From: an uncultured SAR86 cluster bacterium
Lineage (GTDB): Bacteria > Pseudomonadota > Gammaproteobacteria > Magnimaribacterales > D2472
DNA length: 64,000 nucleotides
Direction: 5' to 3'
NCBI GenBank assembly: GCA_902557575.1
Contig: CACEAR010000001.1
Location: 186,001 to 250,000 of the forward strand
A program made the position numbers and the translations under genes. Below are positions 35,888 through 45,834 of the stretch, piece after piece (position 1 is the first letter of the stretch; every line of letters begins with the position of its first letter). The notes under the pieces are model-generated. The model did no database searches and was not told the DNA's origin. It saw only the letters and a list, made by a program, of their open reading frames with translations.

Positions 35888-37576
35888 ATGGATAAAATAT
35901 ATGATTTTGTAATTATTGGGGCAGGTTCTGCAGGATGTGTTTTAGCTAATAGACTTAGCGCTGATCCAAATACTAAAGTTTGTATTATGGAAGCTGGAAA
36001 AAAAGATACAGATCCAAGAATCCATATACCAATAGGTTTTGCATTCTTTGGTCCAGATAATCCTGTTAGTTGGAATTATGAGACGGTTCCTCAAAAAGAA
36101 TTTGAAGAGGTGACAGTAGCTGAACCAGCAGCTGAGGTTGTTGATACAGCTGGAGGTGTTCACTCAATTAAGCAAGAAGTTAAAGAGCATAGGCGTGGCG
36201 CACAACCAAGAGGAAAGACACTTGGTGGCTCAAGCTCAATAAATGCAATGCTATATGTTCGAGGTCACAGATGGGACTATGATCACTGGGCTAGTCTAGG
36301 AAATGAGGGATGGTCATATGATGAGATCCTAAAATATTTTAAGAAGGCAGAACATAATGAAACGTTTGATGATGAGTTTCATGGGCAAGGAGGCCCACTT
36401 AATGTTTCAAAGATAAGACATGAAAATAAACCAACAAAAGACTTTGTTGAAGCAGGATCAAAACTTTACAAACAAAATGAAGACTTCAATGGCGGAGAGC
36501 AAGAGGGCATAGGCTTTTACCAAACCACACAAAAAGATGGCAAAAGATGCAGTGCCGCGAAAGCATATTTAGTGCCTGCTTTAGATAGACCGAATTTGAC
36601 TGTGATTACTGAAGCAAATGTAAACAAGATCCTTATTGATAATAACAAGGCTTCTGGAGTTGAATATATAGATGCAGAAGGAGAATCTCACATCATATCA
36701 GCCTCAAAAGAAGTACTTCTTTGTTCAGGCGCTTTTGGTTCTCCTCAAATATTGTTGAGATCGGGGGTAGGACCAAGAGAAGAAATTGAAAAACATGGTA
36801 TAGAACACAAGGTAGATCTTTCTGGGGTAGGAAAAAATCTTCAAGATCACATTGACTATCTTACTGTGCATAAATATAACTCTATGCAGTTTATTGGAAC
36901 CTCCATAAAAGCATTCTTAATAAAGTATCCAATTGAGGTATTAAAGTACATATTAAAGAAAACTGGGTTATTTACCTCCACTATTGCAGAAGCAGGTGGT
37001 TTTATAAAATCTAATGAGGCAAAAGAAATTCCAGACATACAGCTTCACTTTGCGCCTGCTATGGTTGTCGATCATGGCAGAACACAAGTATGGGGACATG
37101 GATTTAGCTGTCATAGTTGTTTGTTGAGACCGAAGTCTAGGGGAACAGTTACACTAAAGTCTGCAGACCCAATGGAAGATCCTTTGATAGATCCAAAGTT
37201 TTTATCTCATCCTGATGATATGAAAGACATGATCGAAGGATACAAAAAGATGATGGAGATCTTAAACATTGAGCCAGTAAACAAGTATATAAAACAGCAC
37301 TGTCAAAGACCGATTGATATAAACGATGATGCTGACATTGAAAAGGCTATTCGTGAAGGAGCAGATACTGTCTATCATCCCGTGGGAACATGCAAGATGG
37401 GCAATGATGATGAGGCTGTCGTCAATCAACGACTGAAGGTTCATAAGGTTGAAGGTTTAAGGGTTGTCGATGCATCAATTATGCCAACTCTAATCGGAGG
37501 CAACACTAATGCACCAACCATAATGATTGCTGAAAAAGCCTCTGATATGATCTTACAAGACTGGGCAAGTGCTTAA
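35888..37576 (+). CDS. GMC-family FAD oxidoreductase (choline dehydrogenase-like)
   Basis: 562 aa. The FAD-binding N-terminus is DFVIIGAGSAGCVLANRLS, the second signature RGKTLGGSSSINAM, and the catalytic histidine region VYHPVGTCKMGND, followed by VVDASIMPTLIGGNTNAPT. It oxidises an alcohol; the substrate is unknown. Residues about 71-105, between NYETVPQK and PRGKTLGG, form an unusual insertion of about 25-30 residues rich in Glu and Val. The stop overlaps the next ATG by one nt. Confidence 0.88.
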   Translation: MDKIYDFVIIGAGSAGCVLANRLSADPNTKVCIMEAGKKDTDPRIHIPIGFAFFGPDNPVSWNYETVPQKEFEEVTVAEPAAEVVDTAGGVHSIKQEVKEHRRGAQPRGKTLGGSSSINAMLYVRGHRWDYDHWASLGNEGWSYDEILKYFKKAEHNETFDDEFHGQGGPLNVSKIRHENKPTKDFVEAGSKLYKQNEDFNGGEQEGIGFYQTTQKDGKRCSAAKAYLVPALDRPNLTVITEANVNKILIDNNKASGVEYIDAEGESHIISASKEVLLCSGAFGSPQILLRSGVGPREEIEKHGIEHKVDLSGVGKNLQDHIDYLTVHKYNSMQFIGTSIKAFLIKYPIEVLKYILKKTGLFTSTIAEAGGFIKSNEAKEIPDIQLHFAPAMVVDHGRTQVWGHGFSCHSCLLRPKSRGTVTLKSADPMEDPLIDPKFLSHPDDMKDMIEGYKKMMEILNIEPVNKYIKQHCQRPIDINDDADIEKAIREGADTVYHPVGTCKMGNDDEAVVNQRLKVHKVEGLRVVDASIMPTLIGGNTNAPTIMIAEKASDMILQDWASA

Positions 37577-38022
37577 TGACAGAGAGCGGGCGCTGTCAGT
37601 GCGGAGAGATTGAGTATTCTTTTGAGAGAGACAAAATTATTTCTGGACATCATTGTCACTGCAAAGACTGCCAAAGAGCTACAGGGTCTGGAAAAGCTAC
37701 TATTTTAGTCATTTCAAAGAAAAATCTTTCAATAAGCGGCGAACCAAAATACTTTGAAAGTGTTGGCAATCAAGGTATGCACATAAACAGAGGGTTTTGT
37801 GAAAAATGTGGGTCAGGAATTCTAAGCTTTGCTAAAGAGCTTGATAGAGTAATATTTATAAAGGCAGGCACACTAGATGATTCCAGCTGGGTTACTATAG
37901 ATTCAAACTACTTTACTGAATCAGCTGATGATTGGAATAAGCCCGATGATCATATTAAGAGTTTTAATCAAAATCCAAATCTATTTGAAAATATTAAAAC
38001 AGTCCTTAAATCATTTATGTAA
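37576..38022 (+). CDS. GFA-family zinc protein
   Basis: 148 aa. Zinc ligands appear as RCQCGEIEY, HHCHCKDCQRATGSG and RGFCEKCGSGI, the CENP-V/GFA fold. The family is named for glutathione-dependent formaldehyde activation, though most members have no proven activity. Location directly after an alcohol oxidase could fit aldehyde handling, which is inference. Confidence 0.85.
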   Translation: MTESGRCQCGEIEYSFERDKIISGHHCHCKDCQRATGSGKATILVISKKNLSISGEPKYFESVGNQGMHINRGFCEKCGSGILSFAKELDRVIFIKAGTLDDSSWVTIDSNYFTESADDWNKPDDHIKSFNQNPNLFENIKTVLKSFM

Positions 38023-38025
38023 TTC

Positions 38026-38586
38026 ATGAATGAAGCACTCAAAAACATTTTAGAAAGAAACTCGCATCGTAACTTGGTCGAGCCTATCCCATCAAAAGAT
38101 GAAATGGAGAAAGTTTTTCAGGCTGCTTTGAGGGCTCCGGATCATGCATGGCTTAGACCTTCAAGCTTCATTCAGATAAGCGGAGATGGCCTCCAAAGAC
38201 TTTCGAATATATTTGTTGATTTTGCTGAAGAAAACTTTGATGATCTTACAGAAGAGAGAATAGAAAAATATAGAAATGCTCCTTTTAGGGCTCCATTAAT
38301 TGTGGTGCTCGTGTCCACAAAAAAAGATCATCCAAAAGTGCCAGAAATGGAGCAAATAATATCAACAGGAACAGCAGGACAAAACATTATGCTTGCATTA
38401 AGTGCATTAGGGTATGGAGCAATTTGGAGAACTGGCAGTTTTGCATTTAATAATAAGATTTCAGAGAAATTTGGCTTAAATGAAAACCAAACGATTATCG
38501 GATATATTTATATAGGTACTCCTGCAGGTAAGAAGAAATCATTACCTGAAATGAATACTGACGACTATATTTCCATTTGGGACTGA
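38026..38586 (+). CDS. Nitroreductase-family protein (YdjA-like)
   Basis: 186 aa. The FMN-binding start is ILERNSHRNLVEPIP, then APDHAWLRPSSFIQI, and the middle helix TAGQNIMLALSALGYGAIWRTG typical of YdjA-type proteins. Probably reduces nitro compounds or quinones with NAD(P)H. Confidence 0.82.
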   Translation: MNEALKNILERNSHRNLVEPIPSKDEMEKVFQAALRAPDHAWLRPSSFIQISGDGLQRLSNIFVDFAEENFDDLTEERIEKYRNAPFRAPLIVVLVSTKKDHPKVPEMEQIISTGTAGQNIMLALSALGYGAIWRTGSFAFNNKISEKFGLNENQTIIGYIYIGTPAGKKKSLPEMNTDDYISIWD

Positions 38587-38594
38587 GTTCTTTA

Positions 38595-39533
38595 ATGAAT
38601 AAAAAAGTTTTTTTCATACCCCTATCTGCTTCCATTCTTTTTTTTGTTGCCTATCTTTTATTGGCTCAAACAGGGGGTTTCCTTTCTGTAGAGCCAGGCT
38701 ATAGCATTAATGATGTTTCACGATGGTGTGAAAGGATTAGTGGCGGCTACTTTCGGGAGCCAAGTAATGCTCTTTCAAATATAGGATTTATTACTACCGG
38801 CCTAATAATGTTCTGGATTCTATCAAGAGAGTCGAGAGGTAAATCAAGATTTCATGGCGCTTCACCAACGGCCATAATATTTGCAACCGCTGCGTTATTT
38901 TTGGGGCCAGGATCACTGCTTATGCATGGAACTCATACTGCATGGGGGCAGTGGGCTGACTGGTTAAGCATGATCATGTTTATTTCAATTCCTTGGCTTG
39001 TAAACATTTTTGTAATTAAGGATTATTCAGAAAATGTTTTTGCGAAGACTTATGTCTCTTACATCACAATTTATGCATTGATAAGTTGGAATTTTGGAAA
39101 CGACCTTGGTATTGGTCTAAATTTATGGTTTTTATCAATAGCTCTATGGGTAATTACGGAAGCATTGCAGCACTTTTATTCGCCACTGCTTAGATTGTTA
39201 TCAGGCTTTATAGGCTTTCTTGTTGCAGCAGTCTTTGGGGTCTTCCCCAATGAGATTTTTGCAAATCTTAGCGAGTACTGGTGGACTATCTTATTTTGGA
39301 TACCAGCAATATTTATTAATAAGAAATCACTCATGAGAAAGACCAGATTTAGATGGTTTTGGTTCGGAATGTTTACGTATCTGACAGCTTTTGTAATTTG
39401 GCTTCAGGGCTATCCTGAAACAGACTTCTGTAATCCAGACTCTATAGTGCAGGCACATGCTTTGTGGCATATTCTTTCCTCAATAGCTACATTATTTTTC
39501 TTCTTTTATTTTAGGAGCCTAAGACTGACATGA
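38595..39533 (+). CDS. Ceramidase-family membrane hydrolase
   Basis: 312 aa from ATG 38595; six residues more are possible from TTG at 38577 inside the previous gene. Seven or more membrane segments. Signatures of the alkaline ceramidase/PAQR-like superfamily: WCERISGGYFREPSNALSN, LFLGPGSLLMHGTHT, and HALWHILSSIA, which carry the Ser/His/Asp zinc site. The true substrate in a bacterium likely lacking sphingolipids is uncertain. Overlaps the next gene by four nt. Confidence 0.78.
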   Translation: MNKKVFFIPLSASILFFVAYLLLAQTGGFLSVEPGYSINDVSRWCERISGGYFREPSNALSNIGFITTGLIMFWILSRESRGKSRFHGASPTAIIFATAALFLGPGSLLMHGTHTAWGQWADWLSMIMFISIPWLVNIFVIKDYSENVFAKTYVSYITIYALISWNFGNDLGIGLNLWFLSIALWVITEALQHFYSPLLRLLSGFIGFLVAAVFGVFPNEIFANLSEYWWTILFWIPAIFINKKSLMRKTRFRWFWFGMFTYLTAFVIWLQGYPETDFCNPDSIVQAHALWHILSSIATLFFFFYFRSLRLT

Positions 39534-40606
39534 AATCACTCAATGACAAGTTAACTTTTGCTTCTGGTCATCAAATGAAAAATAGATTTATGCTTGCGCC
39601 CCTAACCAATACGCAAAGCCATGAAGATGGAGTGCTTTCGGATGATGAATATCATTGGCTGACAAAGAGGGCAGAAGGTGGCTTTGGTATAACGATGTCT
39701 TGTGCATCTCATGTTCAAGAAATAGGTAAAGGATTTCCTGGCCAGCTAGGAATTTTTGATGACAAGCATATTAATGGTTTAAAAAAGCTTACTACTGAAA
39801 TTAAAAAGCATGAAAGCCTAGCAATTGCTCAACTTCATCATGCCGGAATGCGTTCTCCAGAGGAGCTTATAAATACCCAGCCAGTATGTCCATCGGATGA
39901 CAGTAACACAGGCGCAAGAAGTTTATCTTTTGAAGAAGTTATACAGCTTCGAGAAGACTTTATAGCTGCAGCTATTAGGGCTAAAGAATCTGGCTATCAA
40001 GGAGTTGAAATACATGGAGCCCATGGCTATATACTTTCTCAATTTTTATCATCCGAAATTAATAGACGTCAGGATGAATATGGTGGCTCTAATGAAAATA
40101 GATCAAGGATTATTTTTGAGATAGTGGAGGGCATAAGAAATAACTGTGGCAAAGATTTTGTTTTAGGGGTTCGACTTTCACCAGAAGGATTTGGATTAAA
40201 GCTTGAAGAAATAAAGGAGGTATGTGAGGAACTTATAGCCTTAAATAATATTGATTTCTTAGATATGTCACTTTGGGATTCGTTCAAAGATCCTAATGAA
40301 GAAGAACATAAAGGAAAAAATTTATTACAGCATTTCACAGATATGGATTTTGGAAACACAATGCTTACAGTAGCTGGCAACATAAGATCAGGCGAAAGTG
40401 TAATGAAAATATTAGAAAAGGATGTTGATTTCGTAACAGTGGGAAGAGCTGGGATACTTCATCATGACTTCCCTAAGAGAGTGATAGCAGATGAAAGTTT
40501 TGAACCAATAGAGCTTCCTGTTTCTAAAGAACATCTGATCCAAGAAGGCTTAAGTGAAACTTTCATAAAATATATGCAGAGATGGCAAGGTTTTGTTCAA
40601 GAATAA
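39530..40606 (+). CDS. Old Yellow Enzyme-family NADH:flavin oxidoreductase
   Basis: 358 aa TIM barrel. Seen are NRFMLAPLTNTQ, IAQLHHAGMRSP, the active-site EIHGAHGYILSQFLS and the DEYGGSNENRSR motif, then VGRAGILHHDFP for FMN phosphate. Reduces activated alkenes or related electrophiles. Confidence 0.88.
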   Translation: MKSLNDKLTFASGHQMKNRFMLAPLTNTQSHEDGVLSDDEYHWLTKRAEGGFGITMSCASHVQEIGKGFPGQLGIFDDKHINGLKKLTTEIKKHESLAIAQLHHAGMRSPEELINTQPVCPSDDSNTGARSLSFEEVIQLREDFIAAAIRAKESGYQGVEIHGAHGYILSQFLSSEINRRQDEYGGSNENRSRIIFEIVEGIRNNCGKDFVLGVRLSPEGFGLKLEEIKEVCEELIALNNIDFLDMSLWDSFKDPNEEEHKGKNLLQHFTDMDFGNTMLTVAGNIRSGESVMKILEKDVDFVTVGRAGILHHDFPKRVIADESFEPIELPVSKEHLIQEGLSETFIKYMQRWQGFVQE

Positions 40607-40612
40607 AAGATT

Positions 40613-41302
40613 ATGAAGTTCTATCTTTTATTTGCCCTTTTAACAATTCCATTAGAATTACTTTCTTTAAATCTTTATGAGCTAGACCCTAATAAGGAAT
40701 ATCTTAAATCTGGTCAGAAGCTTATGGATCTCAATTTTGGCCTTCATGATCTTGAAGCTAACCAAACAGGCAAAGAAATTCTGATTAGCATCCATGGCCG
40801 AGATAGCAGAGGATTTGAATGGATCTACCCACTTCAGACCATAGATAATGAAGTTACAAAGACTTATTTTTTTCGATGGGATACAACAAAATGTCCACAA
40901 AAAACTATTCCAATCCTTATGAGAGAAATATCAGCAATGAAAGATATCGAAAAGATTACAATTTTGGGACATAGTTATGGAGGCATACTTTCTTCATTAT
41001 TACTAAATGAGATAGAGGCTATAGAAACAGAGATTCATGTTATAGCCGCACCTTTAGGCAGTAGTGACTTAAAAAAATACTGCGGCTATGAACACCCAGC
41101 ATCAAAAAATAATAATGTTTCATACTACCAATGGAGAACGGTTAAAAAACTAGATTATGCTTTTAATAGCTTTGATTATGACCCTCAGTTAATAGATTTC
41201 AAAGAATCCAGTGTTGTTAGGCTTCCAAGTCAATATAGAGGAAAAAGATTAGGACATCTTTGGTCAATTAGTTGGGTAGCAGATAACATTAATCTAGATT
41301 AG
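40613..41302 (+). CDS. Alpha/beta hydrolase, exported
   Basis: 229 aa with a short signal peptide. ILISIHGRDSRGFEWIYP is the oxyanion strand, ITILGHSYGGILSSLLL the nucleophile elbow with Ser, and RLGHLWSISW may carry the histidine. Function of lipase/esterase type; no closer family recognised. After it, 41303-41365 has only a small 5-bp hairpin (41321-41334). Confidence 0.65.
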   Translation: MKFYLLFALLTIPLELLSLNLYELDPNKEYLKSGQKLMDLNFGLHDLEANQTGKEILISIHGRDSRGFEWIYPLQTIDNEVTKTYFFRWDTTKCPQKTIPILMREISAMKDIEKITILGHSYGGILSSLLLNEIEAIETEIHVIAAPLGSSDLKKYCGYEHPASKNNNVSYYQWRTVKKLDYAFNSFDYDPQLIDFKESSVVRLPSQYRGKRLGHLWSISWVADNINLD

Positions 41303-41365
41303 TAACTTTAATACCAAGTCGTCATAAAAATGACAATTGAAAACCTTTTTTGTAAACTTTAAAGC

Positions 41366-42658
41366 ATGCAAATAAACAAATATTTATTTATATCAATAAT
41401 TCTTATACCAGGATTTTTAGCTGCTGAAGACCTAAAAGAAAAACTTCAAGCTGACCTAGATCCCTTAATGGAAAAAGTTATTGAATGGCGCCATGACATT
41501 CATGAGTTTCCTGAGCTAGGTAATAGAGAGTTTAGAACATCAAAGAAAGTTGCTGAGCATTTAGAATCGCTTGGAGTAGAGGTAGAAACTGGAATTGCTT
41601 ACACAGGAGTCGTAGGACTAATAAGAGGCGGTAAACCTGGGCCAACAATTGCCCTAAGAGCAGACATGGATGCACTCCCAGTTACTGAACAAACAGGATT
41701 GCCATTCGCTTCAAAGCAAAGAACAACATATTTAGGTCAAGATGTCGGAGTTATGCATGCATGCGGTCATGATGCTCATGTTGCTATTTTGATGGGAGCT
41801 GCTGAATTCCTTGCTAAAAATAAAAAGAATCTAAAAGGAAATATTATGCTTATATTTCAGCCAGCTGAAGAGGGTGCCCCTGAGGGTGAGGGCGGTGGAG
41901 CTGAACTTATGCTTGCTGAAGGAATATTTGATAGATATAACCCTGAAGTAATATTCGGACTTCACGTGACTAATTCACGACATGGTCATCTTGGTGTCCT
42001 GCCTGGACCAGCAATGGCTGCTGCATCATCTTATAGAATAACCGTTAATGGCGTTCAAGCACATGGATCGAGACCATGGGATAGCATCGATCCAATTATG
42101 GCTACAGCACAATTAATTGAATCATTAAATACAGTTGTAAGTAGAAGAATAAATATCATTAATAATCCTGCAGTAATTTCAGTAGGAATGGTTCAAGCTG
42201 GAACTAGGAACAATATTATTCCTGATAAATCACAAATTACAGGGACTATCAGAACATTTGATCCAGACCTGCGTGCTGAGATTTATGATGAGATTAGACA
42301 GATAGCTCGAGGAGTTGCAGAAGGAACTGGAACAAAGGTTGATGTTGAGTTTGATGTCGGGGGTTTTTATCCAGTTACTTTTAACAACGTAGAATTAACA
42401 AATAAATATGCGCAGACACTGTCAGAAGCTGCTGATGGGAAATTTTTTATTCTTGATAAACCCACTACAGGTGCTGAGGATTTTTCTTTCTTTTCTCAAC
42501 AAATACCAGGTATGTACTTTTGGTTAGGTGTAAACGAGCCAGGTGTTGATGTAGCTCCTGGAAATCACACTCCATTTTTTAAAATAGATGATCGAGCTTT
42601 AGATGAAGGGGTTAAAGCAATGGTTTATTTAGCTCTAGACTACGCAAGCAACAACTAA
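41366..42658 (+). CDS. M20-family amidohydrolase (IAA-amino acid hydrolase-like), exported
   Basis: 430 aa with a signal peptide ending at LAA. The metal-binding motifs are HACGHDAH, PAEEGAPEGEG and a late NHTPFF histidine. WRHDIHEFPELGNREFRTSKKVAEHL and MDALPVTEQTGLPFAS are family signatures. Hydrolyses N-acyl amino acids or aminobenzoyl conjugates. The stop overlaps the convergent M23 gene by four nt. Confidence 0.9.
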   Translation: MQINKYLFISIILIPGFLAAEDLKEKLQADLDPLMEKVIEWRHDIHEFPELGNREFRTSKKVAEHLESLGVEVETGIAYTGVVGLIRGGKPGPTIALRADMDALPVTEQTGLPFASKQRTTYLGQDVGVMHACGHDAHVAILMGAAEFLAKNKKNLKGNIMLIFQPAEEGAPEGEGGGAELMLAEGIFDRYNPEVIFGLHVTNSRHGHLGVLPGPAMAAASSYRITVNGVQAHGSRPWDSIDPIMATAQLIESLNTVVSRRINIINNPAVISVGMVQAGTRNNIIPDKSQITGTIRTFDPDLRAEIYDEIRQIARGVAEGTGTKVDVEFDVGGFYPVTFNNVELTNKYAQTLSEAADGKFFILDKPTTGAEDFSFFSQQIPGMYFWLGVNEPGVDVAPGNHTPFFKIDDRALDEGVKAMVYLALDYASNN

Positions 42659-43287
42659 AAACCATAAGCAGCTGGATTAACAACAAAGTCGAAAGACTTA
42701 GAAGGCTCACAGCTATCAAAATCACCTGAATAATATCCTATTTCCAGATGGAGATGTCTTCCCTCACTTCTTCCAGAGTTGCCCATAAGTCCAACGATTT
42801 CATCTTTATTAACTCTATCCCCAACTCTTTTATAAACTCCATCAAACCTCATGTGACCATATCTTGAGTAAATATTTTTTCCATGATCAATTACTAAGTG
42901 ATTGCCCCAGCCTGCACCACACTCCCGCAAAATTGTATTATCTGAAAACTGTGTACTCGATGGACATCCAGTCCTGGCATAAACAACAACTCCCTCAGCT
43001 ATTGTGTGTATCGGTATATCAGATAAATCTTTATCAATATTAAATAAATCCAAGCCCTCGTGTTCAGCAACATCTCCTAAAGGACCACTAAACTCTCCTC
43101 TAGTTTGATAGGTGGCTATGAACGAAGAAAAATCTAAATTAATATCTTTTTCTCCAACAATTTGCACATTAGCAAATTCCTCCTCTTGGCTTTCATATTC
43201 TAAGCAAGTCGGATTTTCTTTTTCATGTGAGCAAGAAGAAAGGAGAATAGAAAAAAAAATTAAAAATAGATTAAAACGGTTATTCAT
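42655..43287 (-). CDS. M23-family (LytM-type) metallopeptidase lipoprotein
   Basis: 210 aa. The lipobox is LLSSC near residue 18. The zinc site is EHEGLDLF (H-x3-D) and the second motif GRHLHLEIG (H-x-H). YGHMRFDGVYKRVGDRVNKDEIVG is the conserved middle. Probably trims peptidoglycan cross-links or acts as an EnvC-like amidase activator. Confidence 0.88.
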   Translation of the reverse strand: MNNRFNLFLIFFSILLSSCSHEKENPTCLEYESQEEEFANVQIVGEKDINLDFSSFIATYQTRGEFSGPLGDVAEHEGLDLFNIDKDLSDIPIHTIAEGVVVYARTGCPSSTQFSDNTILRECGAGWGNHLVIDHGKNIYSRYGHMRFDGVYKRVGDRVNKDEIVGLMGNSGRSEGRHLHLEIGYYSGDFDSCEPSKSFDFVVNPAAYGF

Positions 43288-43332
43288 TTACTGGTATATT
43301 AAGTTTTTTAATTCTATTACTTAGGAGCTTAT

Positions 43333-44310
43333 ATGCCTATACCAGATTCAATAAAAGATAATATTTCTATACCTGTCATTGGAGCACCTTTATTTCTTAT
43401 CTCTGTTCCCGACTTGGTAATAGCACAATGTAAAGCTGGGATAATTGGATCTTTTCCAGCACTTAATGCACGACCACAGCATGTGCTAGAGGAATGGATT
43501 GTAAGAATTAAAACAGAATTAAAAGAGTATCAAGAACAAAATCCGGACACAAAAGTAGCACCTTTTGCAGTAAACCAAATCTGCCATGGATCAAACGATA
43601 GATTGCAAGGCGATATGGAAATTTGCGTAAAGCATGAGGTGCCAATAATCATTACTTCATTGAGACCGCCTGCAGAAGTTGTTGAGGCAGCCCACAGCTA
43701 TGGAGGTTTAGTTTTCCACGACGTTATTAATGTAAGGCATGCAAAAAAAGCTGCTGATATGGGCGTCGATGGCTTAATTTTAGTTTGCGCTGGAGCAGGA
43801 GGTCATGCTGGGGCATTATCTCCTTTTGCTCTTCTAAGAGAAGTAAAATCTTGGTTCGATGGAACTATTATTTTGTCAGGCTCCATAGGTGATGGCTATT
43901 CTGTTGCATCTGCGCTCGCACTCGGTGCTGATTTCGCTTATTTAGGCACAAGATTTATTGCAACACATGAAGCAAATGCTGAGCCAGAATATAAACAGAT
44001 GTTAATTGAAAGCTCTGCTAACGATATCGTGTATTCAAACTTATTTACTGGTGTCCTAGGTAATTACCTCAAGCCCTCTATTCAAAATGCTGGTCTTGAT
44101 CCAGACAATCTTCCAACTGCAGATAAATCTGCAATGAACTTTGGCTCTGGTGGGAATACAGACTCAAAAGCATGGAAAGATATTTGGGGATCTGGTCAGG
44201 GAATTGGTCTCATAGAAGACGCTCCAACTGTTGAATCTTTAGTTGAAAGAATAAGGGCTGAGTTTAATGAGGCTACTTCAGAGTTTAATAATAAAGCAAA
44301 AATCTCATGA
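43333..44310 (+). CDS. Nitronate monooxygenase-family protein (first)
   Basis: 325-aa FMN TIM barrel. IGAPLFLISVPDLVIAQCKAG, VDGLILVCAGAGGHAG and LSGSIGDGYSVASALALGADFAYLGTRFIA are the class I NMO/enoyl reductase-like signatures. Oxidises nitronates or reduces related substrates. Overlaps the downstream isomerase by four nt. Confidence 0.88.
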   Translation: MPIPDSIKDNISIPVIGAPLFLISVPDLVIAQCKAGIIGSFPALNARPQHVLEEWIVRIKTELKEYQEQNPDTKVAPFAVNQICHGSNDRLQGDMEICVKHEVPIIITSLRPPAEVVEAAHSYGGLVFHDVINVRHAKKAADMGVDGLILVCAGAGGHAGALSPFALLREVKSWFDGTIILSGSIGDGYSVASALALGADFAYLGTRFIATHEANAEPEYKQMLIESSANDIVYSNLFTGVLGNYLKPSIQNAGLDPDNLPTADKSAMNFGSGGNTDSKAWKDIWGSGQGIGLIEDAPTVESLVERIRAEFNEATSEFNNKAKIS

Positions 44311-44954
44311 AAATAGATCTATATTTTTCATATAGAAGCCCCTATTCATACTTAATACTTCCTAGAATGCTTAAGCTCAAAGAAAAGTATGATATCGAAA
44401 TAAACTTTAAAGTTGTTTATCCAATAGCCATCAGAATGCCTGAGTGGTTTGAAGGTAAGAATTTTTTTACATTCTTCTTTTTTAAAATGATAGATATGAG
44501 ACTGCAAGCTAAAAAGCTTGGTATTCCTTTCACATCAAAGCTCAAACCAGATCCTATTAGGCAAAATATTATGACTGGGAAAATATCAAGCCATCAGCCT
44601 TACATATTTGATATTTGTCATTTAGGACAAATGGCACAAATGAAAGGAGTTGGCATGGAGTTTGCTTTTGAAGTTTCAAGCTTAATATTTGGAGGGGTTG
44701 AGAACTGGAATACCGACGAAAATTTATCAGAAGCCGCCAAAAAAGTTGGATTAGATCTTAATCAATTAAGGGAGAGTGTTAACGTTCATGAAGAGGAAAT
44801 CATTGGACAAATCAAACAAAATCAAGTCGATCAACTGAATGCAGGTCATCATGGTGTCCCACTAACAGTCATTGGAGACAAGCATTTTTTTGGTCAGGAT
44901 CAATTTGATAAAATAATGGAAACACTCAAAGAAAACGGACTTAAAGAAAGATAA
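44307..44954 (+). CDS. DsbA-family 2-hydroxychromene-2-carboxylate isomerase-like protein
   Basis: 215 aa, thioredoxin fold with the kappa-GST-like start DLYFSYRSPYSYL (Ser replaces Cys) and late HHGVPLTVIGDKHFFGQDQFD. Proteins of this family isomerise with glutathione or carry out related ring reactions. Sits between an NMO and a dehydrogenase, suggesting a catabolic operon. Confidence 0.82.
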   Translation: MKIDLYFSYRSPYSYLILPRMLKLKEKYDIEINFKVVYPIAIRMPEWFEGKNFFTFFFFKMIDMRLQAKKLGIPFTSKLKPDPIRQNIMTGKISSHQPYIFDICHLGQMAQMKGVGMEFAFEVSSLIFGGVENWNTDENLSEAAKKVGLDLNQLRESVNVHEEEIIGQIKQNQVDQLNAGHHGVPLTVIGDKHFFGQDQFDKIMETLKENGLKER

Positions 44955-44958
44955 CCAG

Positions 44959-45834
44959 ATGCTAAAAGTTGGGTTTATAGGTCTTGGGACTATGGGATTC
45001 CCGATTGCAGGCCACATATCAAAGTCTTACAAAACTTTAGTATTTAATAGAACATCAAACAAATCACAAAAATGGGTCTCAAAATTTGAAGGTGAGATAT
45101 GTGATTCTGTAAAAGAGCTTACTTTAAAATCTGAGGCAATCTTTCTATGCCTCAGTGAAGATAGTGATATTGAAGAAGTTGTTTTAGGTAGTGATGGAAT
45201 CTTGGAACACTTGAAAGGGAGAACTATAGTAGTTGATCATTCAACAACCTCTGTTGATACTGCGACCTTAATAAGCAAAGAGCTTTTAAAAAAAGACTCT
45301 ATTTTTTTAGATGCCCCTGTCTCAGGAGGTGAGGCTGGAGCACAAAATGGCACACTTTCAGTGATGATAGGGGGAGATGAATTAGCTTATAAACAAATAT
45401 CTCCAATTCTTGATTGCTATTCAGCTTTCCATAAATATATGGGCATATCAGGGAATGGACAATTAACAAAAATGATTAATCAGATCTGTATTGCCGGTCT
45501 TCTTCAAGCGCTTGCTGAAGCAGCTAGCTTTTCAAAAAAGTCTGGCATCTCATCAAAAGATGTTTTAGATGTTATTTCAAAAGGGGCAGCGCAGTCTTGG
45601 CAAATGGAAAATAGATGGGATTCGATGATTGATGATCAATATAATTTTGGTTTTGCAGTCGATTTAATGGTTAAGGACTTAGAAATAGTCTCAAAGTTTT
45701 CAAAAAAAATTGGCGCAAACATATCTGTTACTGAAATGATAAAATCATATTATAAAGAACTTCAAGATATGGGAGCAGGCAAGCTTGATACTTCAAGTTT
45801 ACTAAAGCGACTGGATGAGAAAGACTACAACTAA
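44959..45834 (+). CDS. Beta-hydroxyacid dehydrogenase family NAD(P) oxidoreductase
   Basis: 291 aa. The NAD site is VGFIGLGTMGFPIAGHI. The substrate motif is FLDAPVSGGEAGAQNGTLSVM and the catalytic lysine lies in GQLTKMINQ. Related to 3-hydroxyisobutyrate and tartronate semialdehyde dehydrogenases; substrate unassigned. Overlaps the next gene by 20 nt. Confidence 0.88.
   Translation: MLKVGFIGLGTMGFPIAGHISKSYKTLVFNRTSNKSQKWVSKFEGEICDSVKELTLKSEAIFLCLSEDSDIEEVVLGSDGILEHLKGRTIVVDHSTTSVDTATLISKELLKKDSIFLDAPVSGGEAGAQNGTLSVMIGGDELAYKQISPILDCYSAFHKYMGISGNGQLTKMINQICIAGLLQALAEAASFSKKSGISSKDVLDVISKGAAQSWQMENRWDSMIDDQYNFGFAVDLMVKDLEIVSKFSKKIGANISVTEMIKSYYKELQDMGAGKLDTSSLLKRLDEKDYN

Noticed and set aside
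41321-41334. Intrinsic terminator after the alpha/beta hydrolase
   Set aside because: The stem is only 5 bp and AT-rich and the T-run is displaced, so the evidence is too weak.
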